NCBI GenBank assembly: GCA_030762935.1
Contig: CM060895.1
Span: 74,445,001-74,509,000 of the forward strand
Direction of reading: 5' to 3'
DNA length: 64,000 nucleotides
DNA from: Hymenopus coronatus
Taxonomy: Eukaryota; Arthropoda; Insecta; Mantodea; Hymenopodidae
How positions within the stretch are numbered: the stretch's first letter is position 1; every line of letters begins with the position of its first letter. The position numbers were made by a program, and so were the translations under genes. Positions 33,396 through 44,888 of the stretch are shown here, one piece after another. The notes under the pieces are model-generated. The model was not told the DNA's origin. It did no database searches and was given only the letters and a program-made list of their open reading frames with translations.

Positions 33396-34600
33396 ATCAG
33401 TTGAGGATGAGGCACGAAATGCCTCGAAAAGTTTCCATCTGCACAGCATCCTATGGCCAGGGAAGCCTTCTTGCCAAAATTTTAATAATGAATTTAACCT
33501 TAGTTTAGTAGTATAGTAATTAGTAAGAAGTAAAAATTAATAATCAATGTAATGCATTTTATTAAATCCTTCACTATAAAAGTATTATCATAATATTTGG
33601 AAAGGGAATAGAGGAACTTATTAAAAATGCATGCATTATAAATTAGTTAATGGGTAAAAATGCGTATGTTACAATAGGACTTGCACATTCATTTTAAAAT
33701 GCATACTTTTCGAATTTGAGTTCTACCCATAAAGTGGATTATAAATATACTATGCTTTAAATATATGTTGTCTGTTGTTTTAATTTTGAAAACTGAAAGT
33801 ACTTACAGGAAACTAAATTTTGACTACAATTGGTCAAAAAACAAAATTATTTTTATAGCAAATAGCTGTTGGAACCTTTGGGTATCTATAGTGAATCAAC
33901 ATTTAGCTGTCCGCGTCTTGCTTCGGGCCCCCCAGACATTTAAAGATCGAGCAATAACCTGTTTCCTAATATACATACATATCATTTAACAGCATTTTTC
34001 TCAAAACTACATTTTCACACTTTTAAATGTTCCGCTTTTATTTAAAAACGGCTAAACTTTATCAGAATGTAGGGAATTATTTATTGTAATATTAGAACAC
34101 CAATATTATGTTTCCAAAACTGTATTTCTATGAAAAATATTAATTTGAGGGATTAAAGTTTTTAACCTTTTTAAAATTATAATTCAGTAATAAAAGTTAT
34201 TGAAATACACCAATTTATAGGTTCTGTAGGTGGTACAAAGCTCCAATACAAAAAATGTCAGCTAATTTTCTCAAATTTTTAGGGTGTAAGACAGTTTGAT
34301 TATGCAATGTATTTAAAGTTTATGAAATAATTTATACATTGCAAACTAGTTATCCAATTTGATTGAAATTTGGTAGTCACATTAACATAATGCAACCACA
34401 ATAAAATTTTCAGAAACATATGTATAGAAATATATAAATTTGAAATTGTACTCCGTCACTTAAACTTCAAAGTTGACTTCACTCGAAACACCATCCTTAT
34501 TCCCGTGAACTTTTGCAACATATTGATGCATAGCACACAGTTTTAGAGGTTGTGGAAGTATCCAGTTGTAAATCCGGTCAGCAACAGAACATCCAGCGAC
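33396..34600. other. unit B low-copy stretch
   Basis: Counterpart of 28801-30030. It holds the TTGAGGA-stem-GAAA motif at 33401-33428. No gene seen. Confidence 0.5.
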
Positions 34601-34817
34601 GTGTGTTTTTAATGAGCGCTCTTCGGCTGAGAACATACTTGTAATATGGCCTCACATGACGTCAATAATTGCAAGCACATGGAACGAAAATAACACCATG
34701 TTTTGGAAGTATCTACTACTTTCAACACTGAACTCTTTCTTAGCATAAGGATTTTTATCCCAAGTCTGTTGCGCTTTAGAAGTAGGTCATCATTGTTCAG
34801 AGGGAATGGTTACTTTA
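34601..34817. promoter_or_regulatory. conserved block with CRE-like palindrome, unit B copy
   Basis: Partner of 30031-30247. The differences I count are at 34712, 34728 and 34792. TGACGTCA and ATTGCAA are unchanged. Confidence 0.4.
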
Positions 34818-34918
34818 CATAGATGACTCAGGCGATATGTTCTTGTTTCGTGGGCTCAGATCACGTCTATCGACCAATCTGATGGGGATTTTTCGCGGTT
34901 TTCAGGGGACTTCACTTT

Positions 34919-35372
34919 ACTACATTCTCTAGCACATATGTACACGTATATAGTAAAGAAGATTGGTATTTATTCCAACCAAAAACCAATTTCGAGATCG
35001 CTGAAAATATGTTTTGAGAATAAAATATGTGTGTGTGTGAGTGTGTGTCTGTGAGTATACTTGCGCGTAGCATAACTCAAAAACGAAGAGTCCATTAAAT
35101 ACCAAACTTGGTATTTTAGTTTAGCGTCTTCCAAGGATGCGACACGAAGGGTGCGACAAGAAAATCCAGCACTCTATTTTACCTTTTTACATGGACACAC
35201 TTTCAGAAATTTAAATTTGCTCAAAATGGCTCTTATTTTGCTTAAAATGTCGTAAATTAGGAGTTTAGATGACAAAATGTCTCTTGAAATTCCTGGAAAT
35301 GGCATTTGAAGTTCTTCTGGATGATTTTTGCATAACTGATAAACCATAAGAGATACACAACTTCATAAAAAA
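34919..35372 (+). mobile_element. HINE-like repeat, 5' half of an interrupted copy
   Basis: It starts TACATTCTCTAGCACATATG and carries ATACCAAACTTGGTATTTTA intact. It breaks off in an A tract (35367-35372), where a minus-oriented copy has inserted. The 3' remainder resumes at 36228. Confidence 0.85.
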
Positions 35373-36223
35373 TCTGATGTGTAACATTCACATGCCTTTC
35401 TCTACATCTCTGCAACAAATTGTAGTTAAAAAAGCTTATGCTTCTATTTACTTCATGATGATCGAGAAACATTAGCTGAAATAATCTTATTATTTGTTTC
35501 CTTGTAAGTAGAAGTGAAATGAGAGAGTACCATTGGTTAAAATGATAGCCAAAAACTGGTCGTTATGTAACTGAAGTTCCTTTATTTTGTATGAGAAAAG
35601 TGTGTTTTTCAAAGTAGAAACGAAAAACCAAGAATATCTTAAAAATGATCAACTCCACGAAAAAATGTATGACATAAATTGTATGTTTTAACCTGCTCTA
35701 CATGTTTCATGAAGTAAGTTTTTGTCCATCTCTTCCGGTTTAGCAGTTATGCACAATTCCGTAAAATTAATCCAGAAGAAAGTAGTCTTCAGAGGCTATT
35801 CCCAGAAAATTCAAGATATACATTTTATTTGTCCGGTAAATATCTTTAAAATACGGAATTTTAATCAAAATCGTTATTCATTTTTAAGAAAATAAAAATT
35901 TTCGAAATTTTGTCCATGTAAAGGGTAGTTTGGGGTGGGGGATTTTTCTCAAAATCTTCGTGTCACATCCCTGAAAGATACTAAACTCAAATACCAAGTT
36001 TGGTATTTTACTGACTTTTCGTTTTTGAGTTATCGTGTTCACAGACACACGGACACACACGGACCTTTTTCTGAAAATGCTTTTTTTTTTTTTTTTTTTT
36101 TTTTTTTGATACAGGGGATCATAAAACATATACTTCCGGTGAAATTTCGGTATCGAATTTTTGGGTGGAGTGCAATACCTTGTCTATCCCTATGTACATT
36201 GTATATACGGGGCTAGAGAAAGT
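35373..36223 (-). mobile_element. HINE-like repeat, full length, nested in the copy above
   Basis: It begins TCTGATGTGTAACATTC directly after six A's and ends TAGAGAAAGT directly before four A's. It splits a plus-oriented relative into 34919-35372 and 36228-36556. This fixes both termini and shows insertion into an A/T homopolymer. A T run of 28 lies inside (36080-36107). Confidence 0.92.
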
Positions 36224-36227
36224 AAAA

Positions 36228-36556
36228 CGGTGGGCTCCGTCAAACACAGTGTGCATTTTTGTTGTGAAGCTAACCATTTCCGAGATATTCCAAATGGTTT
36301 CAATTTTAAACAACTTACACCTTTCTCAATAAGAAGTTATCTTTTTTTCTTTTGTTTTACTCGTGGCAACGTAAAGAGAACCGAATTTCAATGTCAATCA
36401 CATAACCACACTTTTAAAGTGTATTCCGTTAGTTGCCTTCTATTATAAGGAACTAAGTATTAAGATCCGTTCTGCTAATGTTTATTTTGATTAGCATGAA
36501 GTAGATGAATCTTTCGTATATTTTTTACAATTTAGATAGAGATATTCATGTAAATG
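36228..36556 (+). mobile_element. HINE-like repeat, 3' half of the interrupted copy
   Basis: It resumes at CTCCGTCAAACACAGTG (family CTCGTTAAAACACACAA) and continues to GATATTCATGTAAATGG. The terminal CACATCAGA is replaced by an (AG)n microsatellite. Confidence 0.8.
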
Positions 36557-36563
36557 GAAGAGA

Positions 36564-36594
<31 letters not shown>

Positions 36595-36612
36595 TGAGAA
36601 AGAGAGAGAGAA
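36557..36612. repeat. (AG)n microsatellite
   Basis: About 22 AG units with interruptions at the 3' edge of a HINE-like copy. Confidence 0.9.
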
Positions 36613-36650
36613 ACTGTATGGGGATTTCAACTATGATAATTTAGCTGAAA

Positions 36651-36700
36651 TGGGATTCGAATCCCAGCTACGGGAACACAATATCTGGTGACATCGCCAC
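36651..36700 (-). mobile_element. possible tRNA-like SINE head
   Basis: TGGGATTCGAATCCCA (36651-36666) is a perfect 16-bp palindrome containing a box-B-like GGATTCGAATCC, which is functional-looking on either strand. GCTACGGGAACACAATATC follows. No full SINE body was recognised. Confidence 0.35.
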
Positions 36701-37340
36701 TTCCCAGTATGAAAATTAATGCTCGTTTCCGATGCTGTTCAAAAAAGGGTGGACAGAAAGTCTATCGGTTAATGATGCACTAGAGGGTAGAGATAACATA
36801 CACTCATTACAACAGAAAGCTCCATCCATTCAGATGTCTGATATTTTCATCAGTTGATTATATCCTATGCAAATCCATTAAACACAAACATGCACTCTGT
36901 TTCTATATACGAAAAGCTTCAGTTACCATTTTAAAAACATATTATATAGGTAAGCCACACTTACGACTAAAAGGCTTTTTTTTTTGTTATTCAATGTCTT
37001 TTGGTACCATATAACTATAAAAGACGTGAAATCGCTTTAATCTGGATATTTAAAATAGGGAATACCATTCCCAACGTCCCTTTTTAAGCTTTCAGACATA
37101 TAATTTCGCTATAGGGGTATGTATACTGAAATTTCATGGAAAAAATTACAAAAAATCAACTTTTTATTTTTATTTTATAAAATAATTTAAACAGACTTGA
37201 ACATAAAGATATAATTGGTCACCAGCGCCATTTTAGATGCCTTAAATCCGAGCTACAGCAAAGCATTATAAGTGAAACTGTACTGGATACTCCTAGAAAA
37301 ACTTAGGTTCAACTTAGGTTCGCATCAGGCAAAGTAAAAA
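36701..37340. other. unassigned AT-rich DNA
   Basis: Nothing recognised. Confidence 0.4.
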
Positions 37341-37618
37341 TATGATGTGTTCCATTCATATGCCTTTTGTCTACATCTCTGCAACAAATTATTGTTAAAA
37401 GCTAATGCTTCTATCTACTTCATTCTATTCTATCTTTTTAACAGATTTGACTATCGCTTTAAATCTAGTGGATTCCCTTATTTTCTTTCTACTTAAAAGG
37501 ATTATACACCATGTTTGCTAATGTTTATATCAATTGGCAAGAAATGCATAGAAATATATTTATGTAAGAATAGTTTGTTGCAGAATACTTAGAAAAAAGT
37601 ATGTGAATGGAGCACATA
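37341..37618. mobile_element. HINE-like repeat, two opposed end-fragments
   Basis: 37341-37425 is the minus-oriented terminus (ATGATGTGTTCCATTCATAT...CATCTCTGCAACAAATTATT). 37437-37618 is the plus-oriented last 180 bp (GACTATCGCTTTAAATCTAG...GAGCACATAC). Together they form a short foldback. Confidence 0.75.
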
Positions 37619-37712
37619 CTTTTTTTATTAAGAAAATTAAAACGGACATATATGCTAAAAATGTTTTTTGTTTATTAAGCTCAAATGAACGATTTGGGAG
37701 TGCACAAGAAGC

Positions 37713-37750
<38 letters not shown>

Positions 37751-37854
37751 GATTAGCCAAAAAAATGTAAAATTTCAATAATGGTTTGAAATAGCTCGCT
37801 ATACATTTCATGCCTAAAACGATCAGAAGAAAATTGCGTATGCTTGGATTTTAA
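37619..37854. repeat. AT-rich spacer with (TA)n microsatellite
   Basis: (TA)n occupies about 37715-37746. The remainder is unassigned. Confidence 0.8.
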
Positions 37855-37857
37855 TAT

Positions 37858-37897
<40 letters not shown>

Positions 37898-38165
37898 TAA
37901 TAATAATAATGATAATGGCGTGTTGTTTATGGATGCTCTTTAACTACTGTGGTTCTCAGCGTCCCGTTCTAAATTGGGCGTGAAAGACCGATTAATTTTG
38001 CTCAGAGGCCTCACTGTCAGGCTTGAGGTTCTTTTACGTGCCGTAAATCTACGACACGGGACCAACAGCTTTACTTCCCTTCCGAAGGAACTTATGCTAA
38101 GGATTTTTACACCCGAAAAATTCCTCCGCCGGGTTTGAACCCGCGACCTTGGAAGTTTATCTTAA
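37855..38165 (-). mobile_element. tRNA-derived SINE, family 2, with (ATT)n tail
   Basis: An (AAT)n tract (37855-37915) is the reversed tail. The body has CTGTGGTTCTCAGCGTCCCG, GTGCCGTAAATCTACGACAC, CTTCCCTTCCGAAGGAA and the minus-strand box B GGGTTTGAACCCGC near 38137. This is the most complete copy of the family. Confidence 0.88.
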
Positions 38166-38239
38166 TATTTACAGAAACGATCCTGGTAATTGACTGTGTC
38201 GTTAACCAACAAAATTATTGTTTAGGTCTTATATTCACT

Positions 38240-39314
38240 CTACCAAACCTAAAATTCGATCTCGAGATTTCACCGGTCGTCTGAATCAAAAAATAAAATA
38301 AAATATTTAATAAAAAGGTGTGTGTGTGTGTGGGTGTGGGTGTGTGTGTGTGGGTGGGTGGGTGGGTGGGTGGAAGCGCAGCTCAAAAACGAAAATGCTT
38401 TTAAATAAAGATTCGGTATTTGAATTTAGTATTTTCCAAAAATGCAACACGAAGATTTTCGAGAAAATGCCCCCGCCTCAAACTACTTTTTACATAGAAT
38501 TTTTTTTTTTTAAAATTTGTAATTAAGGTAGCAATATTAAAACATTTACATGCGAAATAGTGCATGTCATGAATTTTCTTGATATAGCTCCTGAAGACCT
38601 TTTCATTCTGGATGAATTTCGTATAATTGGTAAGAGATAAACTTACTACAGATCTTGTTAAACACACAATTTTTGTCATATAAATATGTGTAGAGTTAAC
38701 CTTTCCAAAGATATTCCTTGTTAGTGGTTTCAATTTTAAGCTACTTAAACTTTTCTTAAACGAGAGGCCCTCTTTCGTTTCTTCTTTTTCATCGTCCTTC
38801 GTCGTCAAGGGGTGAGATCCTAGCCTCTGGTTCCCAAGGTCTCGGGATCAAACCAGCCGGAGAGTGATGGAGTTTTTCATTTTTAAAAATTCTTAGCACG
38901 GCTTCCCTCGGAAGTGAAGCAAAGTGGTTGTTCCAGTGTCGTAGATTTACACCACTTGAAAGAACGTCAAGCCTGATAGAGGGGCCTCTGAGCAAACTTA
39001 ACCGTCTTTCACGCCCTATATATGGGACGCTGAGAACCGCAGCATTTTAACGTGTGTCCATAAATAGAACTCGATTATGTTTTACTCCTGGTCATGCAAA
39101 GCGAAAACCGAATTTTAATTGGTTCACATAGCAACCAGCTTTTAAAAATGTTGACAATGGCTTTAGCATAGTGTGGAACCTTATTTCATTTATATTTAGG
39201 AGTTGATACAGCCATTTTTTCTAATGTTTAGCTCGATTACCTCGATATAGATGAAGAAATAATCTTTTCTAACAACATTTTGTAGAGAAAGTCATATGAA
39301 TGGAGCACACTCGA
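38240..39314 (+). mobile_element. HINE-like repeat, interrupted by a SINE
   Basis: The left palindrome is worn. The interior starts at AAAATTCGATCTCGAGATTT, with an expanded (GT)n(GGGT)n tract at 38317-38372. A family 2 SINE occupies about 38803-39070. The copy then resumes at ACTCCTGGTCATGCAAAG and ends GAGCACACTCGA, four nucleotides before the next copy starts. Confidence 0.82.
38803..39070 (+). mobile_element. tRNA-derived SINE, family 2, nested in a HINE-like repeat
   Basis: GGGATCAAACCAGCCGGAG (box B region), GCTTCCCTCGGAAGTGAAGC, GTCGTAGATTTACACCACTT and CACGCCCTATATATGGGACG follow the family 2 order. It splits a HINE-like copy. Target duplications are not clear. Confidence 0.82.
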
Positions 39315-39319
39315 TTTTT

Positions 39320-39432
39320 ATTTTCTCTACACGTACTTGTACATATTTCACCAAAAAATTCGATACCGAGATTTCACTGGTGATATAGGTTTTGAGACTC
39401 CTGAATCAAAAAAACATATTTTTAGAAAAAAA

Positions 39433-39467
<35 letters not shown>

Positions 39468-40149
39468 GCATAGCTCAAAACGAAAAGACCGTTAAATACT
39501 ATATCTTACATTTTAAGTTTGGTATCTTCCAAGGATGTGACACGAAGATTTTCAAGAAAATCCCCCCACCACAAACTACAATTTACATGAAACATTTTTC
39601 GAGCATTTTGATTTTCTCAAAACTGGCCAACGATTTTGATTAAAATACCGTATGTCTAAGATATGTTTGACAAACGAAATGTATATCTTGCATTTTCTGG
39701 GAATAGCCTCTAAAGACCTCTTTATTCTGAATGAATTTTGTTGAATTTTGCTTAAGTGCTAAAACGTAAGAGATAGACAAAAACTTACTACAAAAAATGT
39801 AGAGCAGGTTAAAACACACAATTTATGTCATATAGATTTTTTTCGTGGAATTGACCATTTTTGAGATATTCCTTTTTTGTTTCAGATATGGATAAAGTAT
39901 TTAAACTTTTCTCACACTGAAAGTTATAAACTCCTGGCCTTGCAAAGAAATGAGTTTCACCTACATGGCAACCAGCTTATATAGGCTCTGACTATCGTTT
40001 TAGCCTAATGTATTCCCTTATTTTCCTTCTTCTTACAAGGAAGCTAGTAATTAAGCTAATGATATTATAAAGTAGATAGAAGAATATGCTCTTTAACAAT
40101 ACTTTGTTACAGCGATGTAGAGAAAGTCATGTGAATGAAACGCGTTAGA
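39320..40149 (+). mobile_element. HINE-like repeat, head-to-tail with the preceding copy
   Basis: It starts ATTTTCTCTACACGTACTTG right after the preceding copy's CACTCGATTTT. It contains a (GT)n tract at 39434-39462 and ends CGCGTTAGA. The two copies share a single T-rich junction, the expected outcome of insertion into the T tract at another copy's end or of tandem amplification. Confidence 0.88.
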
Positions 40150-40737
40150 TTTTTAAAATAGCGTTGCCTTTGTGTACTTCAGTGCTAATCAAGCGGTTGC
40201 CAGAATTTGAGGTCCTGATCTAATTGTACGCTGCGTGGGCTTCGGTCCCATACTACGTATTTACGTTCGCTATACCAATGCCATTCCACCGTTCTATTTA
40301 CTTCTAGCTTTGTTGAGCAATACATGCATATAATTCAACTGTTTACTGAGATAATAGTCCATGCAATTCGGCTATGTTCTCAAATTGTATGGCATACACG
40401 TTGGCTGTTTGCTCGGACAACAAAGCACTCAATTTGGCTGTTAAATCAGACATGGTCTTCGGAGAGTGCGCATAAATCGTATACTTGCGTAAGGAAAGTG
40501 GGAATAATCTGGTTAGTCAAAGTGTAGTATGTAAATGTTCAGAATTTCCCCTCACACGTGCTTTCACTGGGTCGGCAGCACCTAGGTACAACTAACACAT
40601 GCAGGTATATATAACACATGTATAGTGTAATGCAGTTATATTATTAGTAAATTAAAACAGTAAATGCAACATAGCAAATAACAGGAAATGATAAGCAGAA
40701 TTGAAAAGTAGTGAAACAATATTTGCATTTTAAAAAA
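40150..40737. other. unassigned DNA
   Basis: A 67-codon plus frame (40324-40527) shows no domain. TATATATAACACATGTATA is at about 40605. Confidence 0.4.
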
Positions 40738-41570
40738 TCTGATGTTCCATTCACGTGAGTTTTTTTAAAAACCATTTTTAACAAGAGCTTATTATTGCTT
40801 TGCCTACGTGTGGTAATTTAAATAAAAATTAGTGGTAAATAGTTGCGCCCTTAAACACCAATCATTGTCAGAAAGGGTTGTATTAGTTCATTCTAAATAG
40901 AAGAGAAATAAAATACACCAGGTAAAGCGATAGTCAACTCTTAAAACCCGGTTGCTATGTGAAGCAATTGAATTAGGATCGCTTTGCTTGGTCAGGAGTA
41001 AAATAAGAGATAAAACGAAAGATATTCCGTTTTAGAAAAGTTTAAGTTGCTTAAAATTGCAACAAAAGACGAGGAATATCTCGGTAGCTGTTAACTACAG
41101 AAAAAAAAAAATGACAAATTGTGTGTGTTGCCTACATGTTTTGTTCAGTAAGTTATATAGGTCACAGTTTTCCAGGAATACAGAATTCATCCAGAAACAA
41201 GAGGTATATCAAGATATAGATTTTATTTTTCATGTAAAAATATGTTTAATATTCGTTATTTTAAGCAAATTTGTTGGCCATTTTTGAGAAAAATGGTTTT
41301 TAAAAAAAAGTTTTCCATGTAAAGGGTAGTTTGTAGTAGGGTCATTTTCTTGAAAATCTTCTTGTTGCATCCTGGGAATATATTAAACTTAAATACCAAG
41401 TTTGTATTTAAGAGTCGCTTCTTTTTCGAGTGCGCGATCCCATTTCTAGAAATGTGTTGTTTTTATTCAGGGAACTCGAAACATTTTTGCGTTGAAATTT
41501 CGATATCGAATTATTGGTTGGAATACAACAACTTCTCTACTTACTATAAGCACAGTACGTGTAGAGACGA
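40738..41570 (-). mobile_element. HINE-like repeat, full ends
   Basis: TCTGATGTTCCATTCACGTG follows six A's. The right palindrome is CTTCTCTACTTACTATAAGC...ACGTGTAGAGACG. It is joined directly to a plus-oriented 3' half. Confidence 0.83.
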
Positions 41571-41572
41571 CC

Positions 41573-42032
41573 TATTGAATATTAAACATATTCACATAGC
41601 AAGAAATATGTATATCTTGAATTTTTTTATTATGGACGAATTTTGCATAAATGGTAAGCCATAAGAGGTAGATAAAAACTGATTATACACAAAATGTAGA
41701 TCTCGTTAAAACCCGCATTTTGTCATGTACATGTATTTTGTTGAGTTGACGATTTTTTAGATATTCCTTGTTATTGGTGCAAGATTTAAAAGAATTAAAT
41801 TTCACACAAATTTGTCAATTCCTGGTAATGAATAGAAATGTATTCCAACCTATGACAACCAGCTTTTAAATGTTTTGGCTATCAATTTAATCTAGAGTTT
41901 TCCCTTGTTTCCATTCTACTTAAAAGAAATCAATTTTTATCTTGATTAGCACGAAATAGGTAGTTTTTTTTTTTACAATATTTCGTTAAAAAATATGTAG
42001 AGAAAGTCATGCGAATAGATTAGTACATCAGA
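41573..42032 (+). mobile_element. HINE-like repeat, 5'-truncated
   Basis: It starts at the ATATTAAACATATTCACATAG block and ends GTACATCAGA. Minus and plus copies thus meet at the minus copy's palindromic end. Confidence 0.83.
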
Positions 42033-42262
42033 TTTGTATTTATTACTTTCCTCAGTTGAAGGCTGCCACGTAGATAAAGCATATTTATACAATTACCATT
42101 TTTAAAAATAATTAAAATGGTAAAAATAAATTATATAAATAAGTTTAGAAGGCATATCAAAGTAATAGTAATAAGCTTTAATCTATTACGAATAGCATAT
42201 ACAGATCTTGCATAATAACAATACATACAGTATTAGCTACACATTTGCAAAACTTTTCTTTT
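42033..42262. other. unassigned AT-rich spacer
   Basis: Nothing recognised. Confidence 0.4.
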
Positions 42263-42409
42263 TCCTTTCTGTACACGACTATGTACATAGTGTATAGAGA
42301 AAGTATTGCATTCCACCCAAAAATTTGATACCGAGATTTCACTGGAAATGCATGTTTTGGGTCCCCCTGAATCCAAAAAAAAAAAAAAACATTTTTACAA
42401 AAAGCTCCA

Positions 42410-42461
<52 letters not shown>

Positions 42462-43111
42462 CTGTGGACAGCATAGCTCATAAACGAAAAGACCGTTGAA
42501 TACCAAACTTGTTATTTGAGTTTGGTTTCTTCCAAGGATGCGACACGAAGATATTAAAGAAAATCCGCCCTCCCCCAACTCTAGCGATTTTGATTAAAAT
42601 ATCGTAAATTAAAGATATTTACCTGACAAATAACATGTATATCTTGAATTTTCTGAGAATTTCCTCTGAAGACTACTTTATTCTGGATGAATTTTACGGA
42701 ATTTTAACTGCTAAACCGTGTGATATACACAAAAACTTACCAAACAAAAATTTAGAGCACATTTAAACACACAATTTATGTTATGTAATTTTTGTTCGTG
42801 GAGTTAATCGTTTCTTGAGATATTCCTTGTTTTTGGTTTCAGCTCTAAAAAACTTATAATTTTCTCATACAGGAATTTCTCAACTCCTGTCCATACAAAC
42901 AAAGGAACTTCAGTCACATAGTAACCAGCTTTTGACTCATACTTTAACCTGTGGTGCTCCCTTATTTCGCTTCTACTTACAAGGAAGTAAATAATAAGAC
43001 TGTTTCTGCCAATTTGTTCTCGATGAGCATGAAGTAAATAGAAGCATTAGCTTTTTAACAATAATTTGTTGCAGAGTTGTAGAGAAAGTCATGTGAATGG
43101 AACACATCAGA
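42263..43111 (+). mobile_element. HINE-like repeat, well preserved, deleted C-tract region
   Basis: It starts CCTTTCTGTACACGACTATG and ends AACACATCAGA with ten T's following. A pure (GT)24 lies at about 42413-42460. The ACCCTTTACATGGAAAAATT block is deleted between CCCCCAACT and CTAGCGATTTTG. Confidence 0.88.
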
Positions 43112-43883
43112 TTTTTTTTTTATAAATTTAGGTAATATCTGTATTAAAATGAATACAAATGATTTTTATTGCGGAGAATAGATCTTGATTGCTATTGTAA
43201 TAGCAGGTGTTTTCCAGACCATAATATACCCATAAATGATTATCACAGTAGTGGCAAAGAGACAGCGAAGGAAATCACAACAGAAGTTGTAGCCCAAATT
43301 ACAAAAGCGCACTATTGTGCGGGAGGTATTGACCACAAGGGGCCTGCTGAACCGCTAAGACTGGAATCGCCAATCCAGAAGCAAACCCTTCACAAAAGCA
43401 GAATAAGGAACTGGAAGAAGATTAGTTTCCACGCTGGCCAGTTTGTGAAAGCCGGATTGCCTCTGTGAGAGGGCGAAGCAATATGTGTAAGGAACTGTAA
43501 CAAATCCAGCAGAGTAAGGTCGACTGGGCTGCACCACAAACAGCTCTTAGCGGTCGACTCACGGTCTAACTTTTCCCAATACCGTCTGTGCTCGTGTGTG
43601 TGACCGGAGTGTTTTACTATCGATCAGAAAGCTTTAACTTCCTCTGTCTGCTCGAGGAGCATTCCTAGCAGTTTACACACACTCCACTTATCATTAAATT
43701 CATACCATTTGGCAATAATGGATTTCGTAAAGCACGTCCTATGTCGATGTTACGTTCTGTTAAAGGGAAATATGTTACTTCCACATGACTTACCACTCGG
43801 AACATGAGGAAAACTCTTTTCCTTTTCTTGTGTCTGAAGACGAGCTCCAACTTAACATTTTGGGATCATTGTAGGCCAGAAAA
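43112..43883. other. unassigned DNA, GC-richer
   Basis: A 99-codon plus frame (43169-43468) has mixed composition and reads CRRIDLDCYCNSRCF near its start, but no family is recognised. It could be a retro-fragment. Confidence 0.3.
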
Positions 43884-44720
43884 TACCTTCTCAGCACGTA
43901 CTATGTACGTAATGTATAGAGAAGGTACTGCATTCCACCCAAAAATTCGATACCAAGATTTCACCGGAAGTACACGTTTAATGATCCTCTGTATCCAGGA
44001 AAAGCATTCGTGTCTGTGAACATAACTCAATAACGAAAAGTTGTACAAATACCAAACTTGTTATTTAAGTTTAGTATCTTTCAGGGATATGACACGAAGA
44101 TTTTTAAGAATATCTCCCCCACCCAAAACTACCTTTTACATATAAAAAAATTCGAACATGTTTATTTTCTCAAAAATGGCTAAATATTTGGTTTAAATAA
44201 CGTAAGTTAAAGATATTTACATGGCAAATAAAATGTATATCTTGAATTTTATTGAAATAGCTTCCAAAGACCTGTTTATTCAGGATGAATTTTGCTAAAT
44301 ATAGTGTAACTGGTAAACTATAAGAGATAGACAAGAACTTGTTACACAAAAATGTAGATCTCATTAAAGCACACAATCTGTCATATACGTTTTTGTTCGT
44401 GGAAATGACCATTTTTAGATATTCCTTGTTATTTGCTTCAGATTTAAAATACTTATAAAAATTTTCTCACACGGAAAGCTGTAAACTCCAGGGCTTGCAT
44501 AGAAACAAACTATAACGTCATGACAACCAGTTTTTAAAAGATTTGACTATCGTTTTAGCCTAGTGTATTCCCTTATTTACCTTCTACTTACAAGGAAGCA
44601 AGTAATTAAGACAATTTCTGCTAATGATTATCTCGATTATCATAAAGTGGATGGAAGAACAAGCTGTTTAACAATAATTTGCTACCGATGTTTAGAATCA
44701 TGTGAAGGGAGCACATCAGT
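43884..44720 (+). mobile_element. HINE-like repeat, microsatellite lost
   Basis: ACCTTCTCAGCACGTACTAT at the left, GGAGCACATCAG at the right. The GT tract is reduced to CGTGTCTGTGAACATAACTC. Confidence 0.86.
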
Positions 44721-44888
44721 TCTTTTTTGTTTTGTATTTTCTGCCGTTTATTTATTGATTCCTTTTTAGCTTTAACATTTTTTAATCTTAAGGCTTTTTT
44801 GCAAATTTACTCTTTCGATTACCTGTATTTCTTCCACTCTTTCTCAATTAGAACAGACAACGATTTATATACATTAATATAACATTTT

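Larger units (their letters stand above)
32035..34915. repeat. tandem segmental duplication, unit B
   Basis: This is the counterpart of unit A (26537-30425): CGAACGATATATCACTAGGC (32110), GCACACGTGT, GAACAAGGTAGGT, AAGGTAAAAATT, HINE-like remnants, the low-copy stretch and the conserved block, all in the same order. It is about 1 kb shorter, mainly because most of the HINE-like insertion at 27185-28080 is missing. Confidence 0.85.

Noticed and set aside
34919..36556. LTR retrotransposon, because of repeated flanking sequence
   Set aside because: The repeated parts are two halves of one interrupted copy, not direct repeats; no primer-binding site, gag or pol seen.
39434..39462. (GT)n tracts (also 38317-38372, 42413-42460) as separate findings
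   Set aside because: They are the family's built-in microsatellite at its usual place in HINE-like copies.
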